From Siphonodentalium dalli (taxonomy: Eukaryota > Mollusca > Scaphopoda > Gadilida > Siphonodentaliidae), in contig CP136066.1 in assembly GCA_032622095.1 (NCBI GenBank), positions 150,676,224 through 150,740,223 of the forward strand: DNA of 64,000 bases, read 5' to 3'. Under the pieces are notes generated by a model. That model made no database searches and had not been told where the DNA came from. It was given only the letters and a program-made list of their open reading frames with translations. Position 1 is the first letter of the stretch. The number at the start of each line of letters is the position of its first letter. Below, piece after piece: positions 48,201-56,720 of this stretch. The translations under genes and the position numbers were made by a program.

Positions 48201-51200
48201 TGCGTGTAAATCATCAAAGAAATCTGAAAATATTACTCATTTTGTTGCCTAATTTAGCTATTGTCACGAATGTAGTAAATCCATGGACCGTAGTCATATA
48301 CCTGAAAACACGTATATTGTTCAGCTAACAACTTGAATTACAACAATTTACCGGGAATATCTGCTTTAGTCTTATAATTTAATAGCAATACCGATTACCG
48401 TACCGATACTGAGGTAAATAGACCAAAATTTACCGATAACGATACTGAAATGTCAATACCGCCCATCTCTAAATTCTGGGTGGTATTTAATTGTAAGGGC
48501 ATGTGTATAACTACATCGGTATGAATGAGAGCATGAGTATTCCCCTTAAAACATTGACAGTTTATAACTGTGTTCAGAGTGGATGTAAAGTAGTCATCGT
48601 AATATCGCATTTATCACTTGTTTACCTGGATGTAATTTAGGGCACATATATGAACGATATAGTCAATTCTGAAAACTAATAGTAGCAGTCATGGCAACCC
48701 TACATTTCTCACCAATGACAAGAGCATTGCTAGGACATGGCAAAATACACCTGTGGTAATTTCAATAAAACGCCATAACTCTCATGAAAATTGGTGGGCC
48801 AAACCCAAATTCGAACTTGGCCTGTATTTTGGACTAGTAAACTCACATACTGAATTAGGACTTACTAAATTTATCATACGGAAACGAAAATTGAGTGCAA
48901 ATTCCAACAAAAAGGGCCATATCTCTGGTGAAAATTGGCAGGTGGAACCTGAATTTGAACTTGACCTGTATTTTGTACTTGTACTAGTAAACCCACATAC
49001 CAAATTTCATTCCACTCAGTTGAGAGTAGAGATTTATCTAAAGTTATCATCCGGAAACAAAAAGCAAATTGATTGACAGACAGACTGACAGACCAATAAC
49101 ATAATATGTCCTGTTGTTTTTAAATGGCATATAAAAAGGACATACACATGTACTACACAAAATAGTAATAGTAATAGTATTACAGATCGGAATAATAGTA
49201 CAGGGTGGAAAATCTCCAAAATAATAATAACGGTACACCAGGTACAGGTTGGAATAATAGTGCATCATATATCCATATTAAAGTACCAGATATCTGCTAT
49301 ACCAGTACATAGTTTAAAATGTGTCTATCTCCAACATTTACAATAATTTATTGTAAATGTTAATAGAGATAGACACTGGTGAATATAAAGTTAAATATGT
49401 AACCATTAACTGCAGTAAACATGTATTCTTCTATTTTTGAGCATTTCATACTGAAAATTTAATAACCAAAGAATTAGGCAGGTTCACATATCGGACATGG
49501 CGAAAATTAATAAACATACAGGGCCAAATAAGGAATGTACAGGTGCGTATTTCATCAGGAAAAAAATAAACATATATGTAACTTGTAAGACTATTAGGCA
49601 CTCGAGAGTAACTGGACAAAAACTACAAATATAATTGTATCATCAAAGAAACCATACCTTCAAATTTGTTCTCTTTCTCAGTCATAACATTCTCCAAATC
49701 ACTATATTTTTTCTGAAAACGAAGATGATGTAGTATAGTGATAATTAAAACAATTAACGTTTAACCCTTTCATGATGGGAGCTGCACTGGTGCAGCATTA
49801 ACCCTTTACCCAACAAAACGGCCAAAAACGCCCAAATAAAGCTTCAACAGCCTAAAATATCTTCGGTCTGTCTCACTAACACCATACAAATATGGATATC
49901 ATTGGAACCGGTTCATTGACCACATTGTGATGGTTACAGTTATGCCCTGTGCCAATGCATTCTCTTATATATGCCAGTCGACCACAGGTCGCCTCGCATA
50001 TATAAGAGAATGCATTGGCCTAAAAAAAAAAAAATTAACACTTTTTACCATTTTTTCTTACATTCTTTAACAATTTTATAATTTTTTCTTACATTTTTCA
50101 ACAATTTTTATAATATTTTTCTACATTCTTTGACAATTTTATCATTTTTAATATGTGTTAAGCCAATGCATTCTCTTATATATGCGAGGGCTGTTCTGTT
50201 GGGTAAAGGGTTAAAGATGCCAGTGCAATCTCTTATATATGCGTAGTAGGAATAACGCGTTCGGTCTTCTGGGAATGGGGACATGATTTATATTTTTACA
50301 TAAAATGTTGATGAAAATATAATAATGTGTAATATTATGCTCACATCTGTTTCCACTAGACTTTTTCCGATGTTCTTCAGTCTTTCTTCACACTCCATAC
50401 CCATTATTTTAGGTTTACTCTTGGTCAGAGTAACAGTTTCTGGTTTCTCTTCCAACTTCTTCTTTGCATATGGAATGCTTTCAAGGAAAAAGATGAAATG
50501 AACTAGTGGTATGACAGTACAAATGGGGCTAAATAATTTTCCTCTATCATTTGCACTTGGACCTCAAGTGATGTAGCCATATTAAAGAAATCCAAGTGGG
50601 TTTATCTGAAACAAGAGCTGGGCTGCTGTTGCCCAGTGCATAACGAATATTTAAAATCAGAGGTCAATGTCGTGGTCCTATTCACAATATTCCTATGCAT
50701 GGCGAAACACAACAAATTTTGTAATATTATAGAATACAAGCGAAATACGTATAATTCATCAGGCCTTTATAATAGTGTAAGTTGGGCACATCAAGGCCGT
50801 GAACTACATGTATAGTCCAGGCTGCTATGACAATAAAATTTCAAAAGTTAGAATATAAAACTTGAAATTGTTTGCATTCAAATTCTGAGAATTGTTGCTT
50901 CCAGGAATACATGTAGTTTCATTGATATTAATATGAAATTCTAAATTTCAGTTTTTCTCAGTACTACAGGTACATATCATGTTTATTTTGGGCACATTTC
51001 AATATTTTGGCAGGGAAATTACCTGAATTTTCAAGGCAATTCAACAATATGCGATGTAAATAAAAAATCTACAGTTGCAATACAGCCTTCATTTGCATGT
51101 TGAATTTTAAAATCAGAAATATTATGTCATATTTATAATATATGCATCTGTATCTGTGCTGGTTCGGTGTAGAAGCCGTATTTTAAAGTTATATTGGGAT

Positions 51201-53690
51201 ACCTGTACATTTCCTCTGCTGGAAACAGGTGTCCCCAAATTATCTCTGGATTCTTCCGTTTGGGCACATAATTAACTTGAATTTTGTGAAATATAAATGC
51301 TTGTACATTTGTAATTCATTATAATTATCACAATCTATGAGATATTATATTCAAGGTTTTATCAGTCAACAATATTTTTTACTGATTATTTGTTCACATC
51401 TTCTGGTTTTTATCCCCCGTTCCCCCGCCAAATTTAAAATTTGCGGGGGATATAGTAATTAGGGGTGCCACGATTAATCGTATAATCGATGAACCGGTGA
51501 TAAAGCCGATAATCGATTGCCATTTCCGTAGTCGATTAATCTCTGTTATTTATTTTGGACGTCGGAAAGTGCTGGGTATTATTGAATACCGTGTTTGTTT
51601 GACAGTTTCATCTACAACCGAAGGTTTAACAACCTTTGATTGTGCATCAAAGAGAGTCTGACAACATGAGTATACCGGTACTTAAATGTTACTAGTACAG
51701 TCTATCACTTATCGTGTGGTAACTGCTAAATGAAACTCACTATTACTATCAGAATTACTTAACTTGTTCTGAGTCCTGAAATTTCTAGGTGGGGGGGTGG
51801 CACCTTTGTGATTGTTATCTACTCTGGAAGTTTGCTGAAACTTATATAGTTTCTGTGACATTAGATTCCCTTTTAGGAACCGCCGGCGGTCCGTCATTAA
51901 TTCCTATTCTTATATTGTTTGTATGTTTGGCTATTCATAATACTGAAATTAATGGTTATGTTCATTCTAATGAACTCACAATTATTAAAACCTTGACATC
52001 GCCGAGAAATGTGCTGGTATTTAAAACATTGTGCTCATTAGTCATTACCGGTGGTTTATGGTGCACATTATTAGCGTAAAAATTACATCAGCCGAGTTTT
52101 TTAACCAGCACCCACCCAATAGCCCATATTACGGAATACGGTACTTCCACTGCTGATATTAGGTACGATTAATCGATTATAATCGATTATTGACAACCGA
52201 TTATCGATTATCAAAAGAAATAATCGTGGCACCTCTAATAGTAATGGGTTCCGTCCGTCCATCCGGCATCCGTCCCAAATTTGTAAGAGTCATAACTTGA
52301 ACAAATGTAAACGGATTTCAAAGATTTGTGGTATATGAGTTCACCTGACCATTACCTAGAATGAGTTTGCAAGCCAGGTCTGGCCAGATATTTTTACCGG
52401 AGTTATTGGACTTTGTTTATTATTTTTGTTGAATTTACCAAATAGCAAATAGACGACGTCACAGGGCTCATTTCCACAAATCTCAACGGATTTCAAAGAT
52501 ATTTGGTATATTAGTTCACCTGACCATTACCTAGAATGAGTTCGCAAGCCAGGTCCGGCCGGATATTTTTACCGGAGTTAATGGACTTTGTTTATTATTT
52601 TTGTCGAATTTACCAAATAGCAAATAGACGGCAGCACAGGGCTCATTTCCACAAATCTCAACGGATTTCAAAGATATTTGGTATATGAGTTCACTTGACG
52701 AGTATCTAGAACGAGTTCCCAAACCAGGTCCGGCCGGATATTTTAAGCTGACTTATTGGACTTATTTTTTTGTGTGCAAATGGACGACGTCACATGGCTA
52801 GTGGCCTAGTACCTAAAATGAGTTCGCAAGCCAGGCTTTTTGACAAAATCCGACCTCTTGTTTAGCACATATTGAGAACGATGCTACTCTCAGGTGCATG
52901 ATAATCATGATGGCCTAATAATATTGATGGGTGGTGATTTACGCTGAAATCAATAATAGTCATTTCAATTTCACTCTACGTCTCAATGCCAAATAATAGT
53001 GATAGTAAGGAATTTTGTCCAAAATTAATAATTGTGCTGACACTATTATTAGGCACCTGAGAGTACCCCATATGGAGGGAATTAACAAGTTATTAGGCAC
53101 CTGAGAGTACCCCACACAGAGGGAATTAACAAGTTTTGTAGTTACTTTAGAAAATTTCTTTTTCTTTTGTAGTTTAGTTTCTCTATATCCCCAAACTGGC
53201 GGATGACACAATGAATAATCGAGGTGCCCAATGGGTGCCAATCACCATCTTCACCATCTGGGAACTTACAAATCTGTGTCTTGGTCTCCCATAGCAGATT
53301 TATGGGAAATATTTAGTCGGAAAATGGCTTGTTGCCATTCATTGGAAAGCTCTCGCCGAGAGCTTTCCAATGAATGGCAACAAGCCATATTTCCGACTAA
53401 ATCTTGAAAAGTTACCCATAATTCTGCTGTGGTTAAGGAGTCGATTAATTAGAGCATTACTGTACATGTACCCATCAGCAGGTATTCAAGAATACATACT
53501 GTGTGTTGAATGCTACCTTGAACCCATCATTCTTATCACCAGCGCTCTTGTGTCTGTTTCTCGCAAGATAAGATCTCGCTTTTGGTGACTTCAGACTTGT
53601 TTGCTTGCCAACCTTTTGTGGAATCATGGTGGACATGTTGAATAATGGTCAGATGTACACAACACAGATAACAATCCAAGTATATCGTGC
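33181..53690 (-). CDS. KNSTRN: Kinastrin/SKAP-like coiled-coil protein gene, 8 coding exons
   Basis: Coding exons on the minus strand: 53636-53500, 50477-50345, 49712-49658, 45572-45524, 42150-42107, 40511-40444, 39297-39223 and 33264-33181. All have AG acceptors. Donors are GT, except a GC donor after exon 6. Phases agree throughout, giving 645 nt and 214 residues. An in-frame TGA lies just upstream of the first ATG. Residues 3-6 (TMIP) and 45-48 (THIP) fit the S/T-x-I-P motif that binds EB proteins at microtubule plus ends, and each is next to basic residues. A coiled coil at about 76-136 ends in IDP (137-139). After a 23-residue linker, a second coil (about 163-198) includes LKSINQQTSEQLQELESLK. 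Human SKAP, from memory, has the same order: an SxLP motif, a coil ending in LDP, a linker of about 22 residues, then a coil with LKxFNE...QMEELQALK. SKAP works with astrin at kinetochores and spindle poles. This protein is shorter than the human one (about 316) and lacks its C-terminal tail. The gene model is firm; the family name is inferred. Confidence 0.75.
33672..34411 (+). repeat. Composite dispersed repeat, copy A
   Basis: Starts ACTAGCAGATTAGCCCGCCA and ends ACGGAAGTCTTAAAATATAT. Inside are two units of about 137 bp (GTCCCGAGTTGACCATACAT, then ATCGCCCAAGGTCATTTG). It lies in the last intron of the KNSTRN-like gene and joins copy B directly. Confidence 0.8.
34412..35285 (+). repeat. 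Composite dispersed repeat, copy B
   Basis: Same start (ACTAGCAGGTTAGCCCGCCA) and end (ATATACGGATGTCTCAAAAT). The middle differs: two units of about 120 bp with GACCTTGAATTGACCA and GGGTCACGATTTGACCCGTC. Start and end modules are conserved while the tandem core varies. Confidence 0.8.
35286..36012. other. Intron sequence without recognisable feature
   Basis: AT-rich. The open frame at 35,309-35,650 on the minus strand has no motif or splice support. Confidence 0.45.
36013..36125. repeat. Copy of the CTGCACTGGTGCAGCATTAA repeat with hairpin
   Basis: TTTTCATGATGGAAGCTGCA then a TGCATTCTCTTATAGATGAG hairpin with CTCGCATATAAAAGAGAATG. The same order is found around 49,761-50,260, where a MITE splits it. 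Confidence 0.75.
36645..38033 (+). repeat. Composite dispersed repeat, copies C (two fused ends)
   Basis: Starts ACTAGCTGGTTAGCCCGCCA. The tandem core has several units of TTTTTCAATGAGTTAATTCT and ATGGTACCCGTCCCTAAAAG. The GTGCTCAGAGCTTCTCCAAA end module occurs twice (37,263 and 37,876), so this is two joined or partly duplicated copies. A 66-bp direct duplication (AAAGTATTGTTCCCGTATCT) lies at 37,576-37,690. Confidence 0.75.
38034..39165 (+). repeat. Composite dispersed repeat, copy D
   Basis: Starts ACTAGCAGGTTAGCCCGCCA, has three core units (ATGAGTTAAT and CCCGTCCCTAAAAGAGG) and ends ACGGAAGTCTCAAATTATAT, close to exon 7 of the KNSTRN-like gene. Confidence 0.75.
39223..39297 (-). CDS. KNSTRN: KNSTRN-like exon 7 (residues 163-187)
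   Basis: Acceptor TTTTTTTTACAG, donor GTAATA, exactly 25 codons, phase 0 at both ends. Encodes the second coil (EKVERLRFRLKSINQQTSEQ). Confidence 0.85.
39672..40248. mobile_element. MITE with about 75-bp inverted ends, in KNSTRN-like intron 6
   Basis: Left arm TAGTGAAATCGGTAGGGATA to CCTTACTTTTCTATAG pairs with the right arm (CTATAGAAGAGTAAGG to TATCCCTACCCATTTCACTA). No protein frame. The target duplication is unclear. Confidence 0.7.
40444..40511 (-). CDS. KNSTRN: KNSTRN-like exon 6 (residues 140-162), GC donor
   Basis: Acceptor CCTTCTGTTGTAG. The best phase-matching donor is AAG|GCAAGC, a GC-AG intron; the frame runs into a stop shortly after it. An alternative GT donor after 20 nt (CCA|GTAACT) is also in phase. 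I prefer the longer exon because it gives a linker of the length seen in human SKAP. Confidence 0.65.
40620..41279. other. Intron sequence, nothing supported
   Basis: AT-rich, with a short (TA)n run near 41,208. No mobile-element ends were identified. Confidence 0.4.
41284..41611. mobile_element. TTAA-flanked MITE (328 bp)
   Basis: Ends CCTCTTGGCTGCTA and its near-complement TAGCAGCGAAGAGG, with TTAA at 41,280-41,283 and 41,612-41,615. An inner pair GTCCGTAGTACCTACGGAC forms a hairpin. A TTAA target and CC-starting ends fit piggyBac-type mobilisation. Confidence 0.85.
41884..42099. mobile_element. TA-flanked palindromic MITE, copy 3, at a splice donor
   Basis: Full-length copy with ends CAGTAATGCCCTAAGTAAT and complement, TA at 41,882-41,883 and 42,100-42,101. 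It carries small internal differences, and its right edge is eight bases from the exon 5 boundary. Confidence 0.92.
42107..42150 (-). CDS. KNSTRN: KNSTRN-like exon 5 (residues 125-139)
   Basis: Acceptor CTCTTATTCACAG, donor GTAAAT, 44 nt. Encodes SDYQKKLIMLSIDP. A MITE begins eight bases into the following intron. Confidence 0.85.
42699..43202. mobile_element. MITE with about 64-bp terminal inverted repeats (504 bp)
   Basis: Left end GCCATGAATCTCTACTCTGG to CACCAGTACAAAACCTGGAA; the right end is its near-complement and finishes ATTCATGGC. It splits a tandem-repeat unit (AGAAGTCAC occurs on both sides). No clear target duplication. Confidence 0.8.
43763..43823. mobile_element. 61-bp micro-MITE with 10-bp target duplication
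   Basis: Ends CAGTCGACGTAAA and TTTATGTCGACTG, flanked by exact GCTGCAGGGT at 43,753-43,762 and 43,824-43,833. Removing it restores the repeat sequence GGCTGCAGGGTGTGC. A 10-bp duplication is at the long end for Mutator-type transposition. Confidence 0.88.
43967..44995 (-). pseudogene. 5'-truncated LINE fragment (reverse transcriptase C-terminus)
   Basis: On the minus strand from 44,995: LGWPTLDTRRKHHKFNTWQK and APNYLSALLP, the region just after the reverse transcriptase domain. After a frameshift comes TFLPDMVSKWNAV, and after another ELPAY-like HCQCGF...YFFFQCPLY, a cysteine motif usual near LINE C-termini. The 3' end has AATAAA about 25 nt before an A-run (43,967-43,974 on the plus strand). 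It inserted into the tandem repeat at 42-44 kb, whose unit resumes at 44,996 with TGTGGCCTGTAGGGTGTGCC. At least two frameshifts; inactive. Confidence 0.85.
45524..45572 (-). CDS. KNSTRN: KNSTRN-like exon 4 (residues 109-124)
   Basis: Acceptor TTGTCTTTCAG, donor GTGAGT, 49 nt. Encodes TLAELRSKNENLEGQ with split codons at both ends that match exons 3 and 5. Confidence 0.85.
46190..46258 (+). pseudogene. Short LINE remnant (plus strand)
   Basis: Reads YFFTQRIRPMWNRLPNEVVS, the usual F-F-x-Q-R...W-N-x-L-P segment near the C-terminus of many LINE reverse transcriptases. No upstream domain remains. A G/C-rich stretch with GGGAGGGGGTGTCCCCCTCT follows at 46,345-46,400. Confidence 0.7.
46450..48394. 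other. Intron sequence without clear features
   Basis: AT-rich; no exon phase-matched to exons 3 or 4 was found. The stretch at 47,330-47,900 is less AT-rich (GCGGAATCTCGTCAGGAAAC, GCGCATTCTAGGGTCGACAC) and may be an old repeat. Confidence 0.4.
48395..48473. mobile_element. Solitary hAT-like end
   Basis: On the minus strand reads TAGAGATGGGCGGTATTGAC and then repeated ATCGGTA motifs, as in the ends of many hAT elements. The opposite end was not found, so this is a fragment at best. Confidence 0.4.
48750..49075 (+). repeat. Degenerate tandem repeat, two units, GACAGACAGACT end
   Basis: Two units of about 140 bp with GAAAATTGG, GAACTTGACCTGTATTTTG, ACTAGTAAACCCACATAC and ATCATCCGGAAAC. The end, GACAGACAGACTGACAGACC, resembles the tail of the repeat at 800-1,215. 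Confidence 0.75.
49321..49376. repeat. 56-bp hairpin
   Basis: GTGTCTATCTCCAACATTTA pairs with TAAATGTTAATAGAGATAGA and the final CAC, with few mismatches and a minimal loop. It may be a collapsed MITE. A small-RNA precursor is possible but unsupported. Confidence 0.6.
49658..49712 (-). CDS. KNSTRN: KNSTRN-like exon 3 (residues 91-108)
   Basis: Acceptor TCGTTTTCAG, donor GTATGG, 55 nt. Encodes KKYSDLENVMTEKENKFE, coiled-coil composition. Confidence 0.85.
49761..50260. repeat. CTGCACTGGTGCAGCATTAA repeat, split by a MITE
   Basis: TTTAACCCTTTCATGATGGG to GCAGCATTAA on the left continues after 50,214 with AGATGCCAGTGCAATCTCTT, as in the uninterrupted copy at 36,013-36,125. Confidence 0.8.
49802..50210. 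mobile_element. TTAA-flanked piggyBac-like MITE (409 bp)
   Basis: Ends CCCTTTACCCAACA and TGTTGGGTAAAGGG, with TTAA at 49,798-49,801 and 50,211-50,214. CCC-starting ends next to TTAA are typical of piggyBac. The interior holds one AATGCATTCTCTTATATATG hairpin (49,966-50,022) and three degenerate TTTTTCTTACATT units. Confidence 0.88.
50345..50477 (-). CDS. KNSTRN: KNSTRN-like exon 2 (residues 46-90)
   Basis: Acceptor TTTTTCCTTGAAAG, donor GTGAGC, 133 nt. Encodes IPYAKKKLEEKPETVTLTKS and then the start of the first coil (ECEERLKNIGKSLVETD). Confidence 0.85.
50480..51450. other. KNSTRN-like intron 1 sequence, no feature
   Basis: AT-rich, with no inverted ends or coding motifs, apart from the CCCCCGCCAAATTTAAAATTTGCGGGGG palindrome region near 51,421-51,450 (arms CCCCCGCAAATTT-like), which belongs to the tandem repeat that follows the hAT insertion. 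Confidence 0.45.
51460..52237. mobile_element. hAT non-autonomous element (778 bp)
   Basis: Ends TAGGGGTGCCACGATTAATC and the complement of TTAGAGGTGCCACGATTA, with the exact 8-bp duplication ATAGTAAT at 51,452-51,459 and 52,238-52,245. An 8-bp duplication and such ends define hAT. Subterminal AATCGATTA motifs are repeated, as expected for transposase binding sites. An open frame at 51,789-52,079 shows no hAT transposase motif. Confidence 0.93.
52246..52870 (+). repeat. Tandem repeat of about 180 bp, three units
   Basis: Starts GGGTTCCGTCCGTCCATCCG. Units carry AACGGATTTCAAAGATATTT, AGTTCACCTGACCATTACCT and GGCCGGATATTTTTACCGGA. Same general class as the repeat at 8,223-8,760. This is the target of the hAT insertion. 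Confidence 0.88.
53044..53137 (+). repeat. 46-bp direct duplication
   Basis: Two copies of TTATTAGGCACCTGAGAGTA to GAGGGAATTAACAAGTT in tandem. The CCTGAGAGTAC motif also appears near 49,603, 55,543 and 59,961. Confidence 0.75.
53160..53310 (-). repeat. CTCTGGGGACC-family tail, inverted copy
   Basis: Complement of 31,440-31,585 (AGTTTAGTTTCTCTATATCC and TCTCCCATAGCAGAT). It adjoins a truncated MITE at 53,311. Confidence 0.7.
53311..53462. mobile_element. TA-flanked MITE, copy 4, 5'-truncated
   Basis: The right end is intact (TTAGAGCATTACTG, then TA). The left arm stops at TTTAGTCGG. The palindrome centre CTCTCGCCGAGAG is retained. It lies 37 bp inside intron 1 of the KNSTRN-like gene. Confidence 0.88.
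53500..53690 (-). CDS. KNSTRN: KNSTRN-like exon 1 (5' UTR and residues 1-46)
   Basis: An acceptor-like TCTCTTACAG ends at 53,691, so an upstream untranslated exon is likely; a possible donor GTAAGC lies at 53,767. The ATG is at 53,636-53,634. The donor GTATGT leaves two bases (CA) that complete a His codon with exon 2. An earlier donor, GTAGCA after codon 40, would break phase with exon 2. Confidence 0.8.
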
Positions 53691-53699
53691 CTGTAAGAG

Positions 53700-54239
53700 A
53701 AGTGTGACTAAAGATAGCAGATGTTTCACAAATATTACAATCAACATCGAAAGCAACTGAAGCTTACTTGGTTATTGTCATATGGTATTGTGCAAGAAGA
53801 CACCTAGGATCTTTCAAATGTGCAAAAAAAGACCTCCAGGATCTCCCAAATGTTCAAAAAGTCACCCAGCATCTCAAAGTTTCATTCGTTTGCGACAGTC
53901 AAACTCAACTCTGGTAGAATACCCATTCAAATTCCATTGAAATTTCACTCAAAAATCACAAAAGAATTATTATTGTGATAATAATTAACATGCGTCTAAT
54001 TTAAAGTCGATCTTTTTTTTGAGACTTTGATATGCTGGGAGCAATTTGGAAGAAGCTGGTGTCTTAATTTTTACTCGTTTAGGAGCTCCTGTGTGTCTTT
54101 TTGCACGAAACCATGCGACAATGACCAATTCAGCGCAAATAATGACAATGTCTTAGACCTTTAATTTGTTTAGTGCCAGGGCTGACTGGATTATTTTAAG
54201 GGAGATCCAGTCCCCATTTGTCTCATTAGTTTCTACTGG
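53700..54239. promoter_or_regulatory. Region upstream of the first coding exon
   Basis: A 5' untranslated exon may lie here: a donor-like GTAAGC on the minus strand at 53,767 would leave a 77-bp intron. No TATA box or CpG cluster is evident, so the true transcription start may be further right. Confidence 0.3.
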
Positions 54240-56720
54240 GATACAGACAAAGATCATAGATGAAAAATAAAAACTATTCTATAGGCTTCTGCACAGCTTG
54301 TCCCGGTCTTTCCCCAAGAGTTTCTACTGGTACAAACATAGAGATGAAAAATAAACATCCCTTTCTAGTGGATGTACCCGGTCACCAGCCCATGTTACCC
54401 GGAGAGCCGAAATACACTACCATACCAAATTTCAGTGCGATTGCCAAGTGGTAACTGTTTTGTTCCTGCAGATATGACGTCATAATTTCAAAATGTGATG
54501 TCGGGTGAGGTCCGGGCCAAGCTGATGTGTTCTGATACTTAAGGTAGAAAATAAAGGCAATGTCTGGCAGGGTCAAGACCCAGCCCATGTTACCCGGAGG
54601 GCCGAAATTCATGACAACACCAAATTTCAGTGATATCCGCCGAGTAGTTTCTGGTAACCTGGATGCCCATGCAGATATTTTAAACGTCAAAACTTTAATG
54701 TGACATTAGGGAATCAGGACCCAGTCCATGTTACCCAAAGGGTCGAAATACATGTCCATACCAAATTTCAGTGCGATCCGCGAAGTGGTTCCCGGGAAAC
54801 CATTTTGTCGGTGTGGATATGACATCATAATGCCTGGTCCAACAAATTAGACTATTCAGATTAAGATATATTTTAATATTTGGACATTTACGATTAGGCC
54901 AAATAAAAAAGATACTATGTTTCCGTACATCGACCGACCATAAAAATAACCCGCCGACCCTAATTTTTTTTTTTTTACTGTTTTTACAGCTAATGCTCAT
55001 AAATATTGATAATCATTAATGTGCAAAACACATGGTTTCTAATAACATAAGCCTGTGATAAGTGACATGAAGTGACAGTTGTCTCAAAAGCCACATGTGT
55101 GTGATGGGTTGTGGATTGATAGGCATGAATCTTGCAATATTCATGAGTTCCAAATAAACATGCATGCCCATTTATTATTTTCTTGGGAAATCCCCCCCCC
55201 CCCTGCACAGTGCTTATTTGAGTCTGCAAGTTTATTAATTTTGAGGGTATGAAAATTGAGATTTCTATATTATTCTGATACCAAATTGTTGAGCTTATAA
55301 CTTTAGGCATGTACATATTCAAGTATATGGCATACATGTGAACATTTAAATATCGAATAAAACTCTACATGACACATACTATGTTGATTCCTATGCTTGA
55401 CCTACATGTACTATAAATTTTTTAACTATAGTTGATGTTTTGCTCAGAGTTTCCCCTGTGCTATTATTTGGGTCTGCACTGTTATTAACTTTCAATGGAA
55501 TTTGTCCTGTGTACTATTATTTGGGCGTGCACTTTTATTTGGAGCCTGAGAGTACTGGTAGGAACACTATAAACAGACATGGTGTGTGTGTCTGTATATA
55601 TACATGTATATAGGTTATGACCACATATGTTAGGGGTACAGCTACTGTTTCCAGAAACCAGGCATGGTAGGTTGGTGCATTGGCTACCTCTAGACAATGG
55701 GATGCAGTGGTCACAATACAAGTATGGTATAATGGCGGTATTATGGGTAAAATTCTTAGTGACATCAATCTCATACCAAGTTTATAGCCAATTAATAAAT
55801 AACATACTTAAAGCATGAAGTAAGTTTGATCTTTCATCAATCTTAATGTATATTTCCTAGTGCTGTGTTTATCAAGTAATACTTTCCCCACAACACAAGT
55901 TGGCATTTTATGTCATTTTCGGTCGAGGTAATTCAATATTTCTGCAGCTGGATAAAAAATATCAAAATAAAATAAAAACCTAAAATTTCCCTACTAGTAC
56001 CTACCTATCCTAATTTTTTCACTCCGTTATCGAAAACATACTATTTTTTTTTTTGGCCTTATCTTAATCGTTATATGAGAAATTAAGGCAACATAAATGT
56101 CCAAATATAAAAAAATGTCTTAATCCGAATCGTCTAATTTGTTGGACTACATAATCATTGTCATTAAATGCCATGTTACCCGGAGGGCCGAAATACATGA
56201 CCACACCAAATTTTAGTAATATCCGCCCACTAGATTCTGGGAATAGCGATGCCCATGCAGATATTAACATCAAAATACGACATTAGGGAATCAGGACCCA
56301 GCCATGTTACCCAAAGGGTCGAAATACATGACCATACCCAATTTCAGTGTGATCCGCGAAGTAGTTCCCGAGAAACCATTTTGCCCATGCGGATATGACA
56401 TCATAACATCAAAACGTGACATCGGGTGGAGTTAGTCAGTAAACATGACGTTTATTATCAGAGCAAAGCAATATTGGAGAGCGTTTAGCTGTTTGAATAG
56501 TTGGGTCCAGCAACTACGGGTGGAGTCAGAACCAAGAAATGTTACCCGGAGAGCCAAAATACATAATAATAATAATAGGCCCGTAAATTTATCAGTGCGA
56601 TGCGGACAGTATAGTTCCAGAGAAACCTTATTGCCCATGCGAATATGACATCATAATGTCGCAAGGTGACGATGTCGGGCAGAGTCCAGACCCATCCCAT
56701 GTTAATAACCGGACAGGCCG
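54240..56720. repeat. Degenerate tandem repeat (TTACCCGGAGGGCCGAAATA family)
   Basis: Seven or so diverged units of 120-240 bp with CCATGTTACCCGGAGGGCCG, CATACCAAATTTCAGTGCGA and GATATGACATCATAAT. Units occur at 54,370, 54,580, 54,720, 56,170, 56,300, 56,530 and 56,690. An element of 1.3 kb separates the third from the fourth. Confidence 0.85.
54837..56147. mobile_element. 1.3-kb inverted-repeat element in the tandem array
   Basis: The left end GTCCAACAAATTAGACTATT to ATATTTGGACATTTA is repeated inverted at 56,090-56,147. Beyond this the arms share GGCCAAA and TACTATGTTT with insertions. The interior has no protein frame. It sits between units of the surrounding repeat. No target duplication found. 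Confidence 0.8.

Noticed and set aside
49321-49376. Hairpin as a microRNA gene
   Set aside because: The stem is almost perfect and very AT-rich with a minimal loop, more like a collapsed inverted-repeat element. No small-RNA data are available.
51789-52079. Open frame of 96 codons inside the hAT element as a possible transposase
   Set aside because: No DDE residues or hAT dimerisation motif could be recognised, and the element is far too short for an intact transposase.
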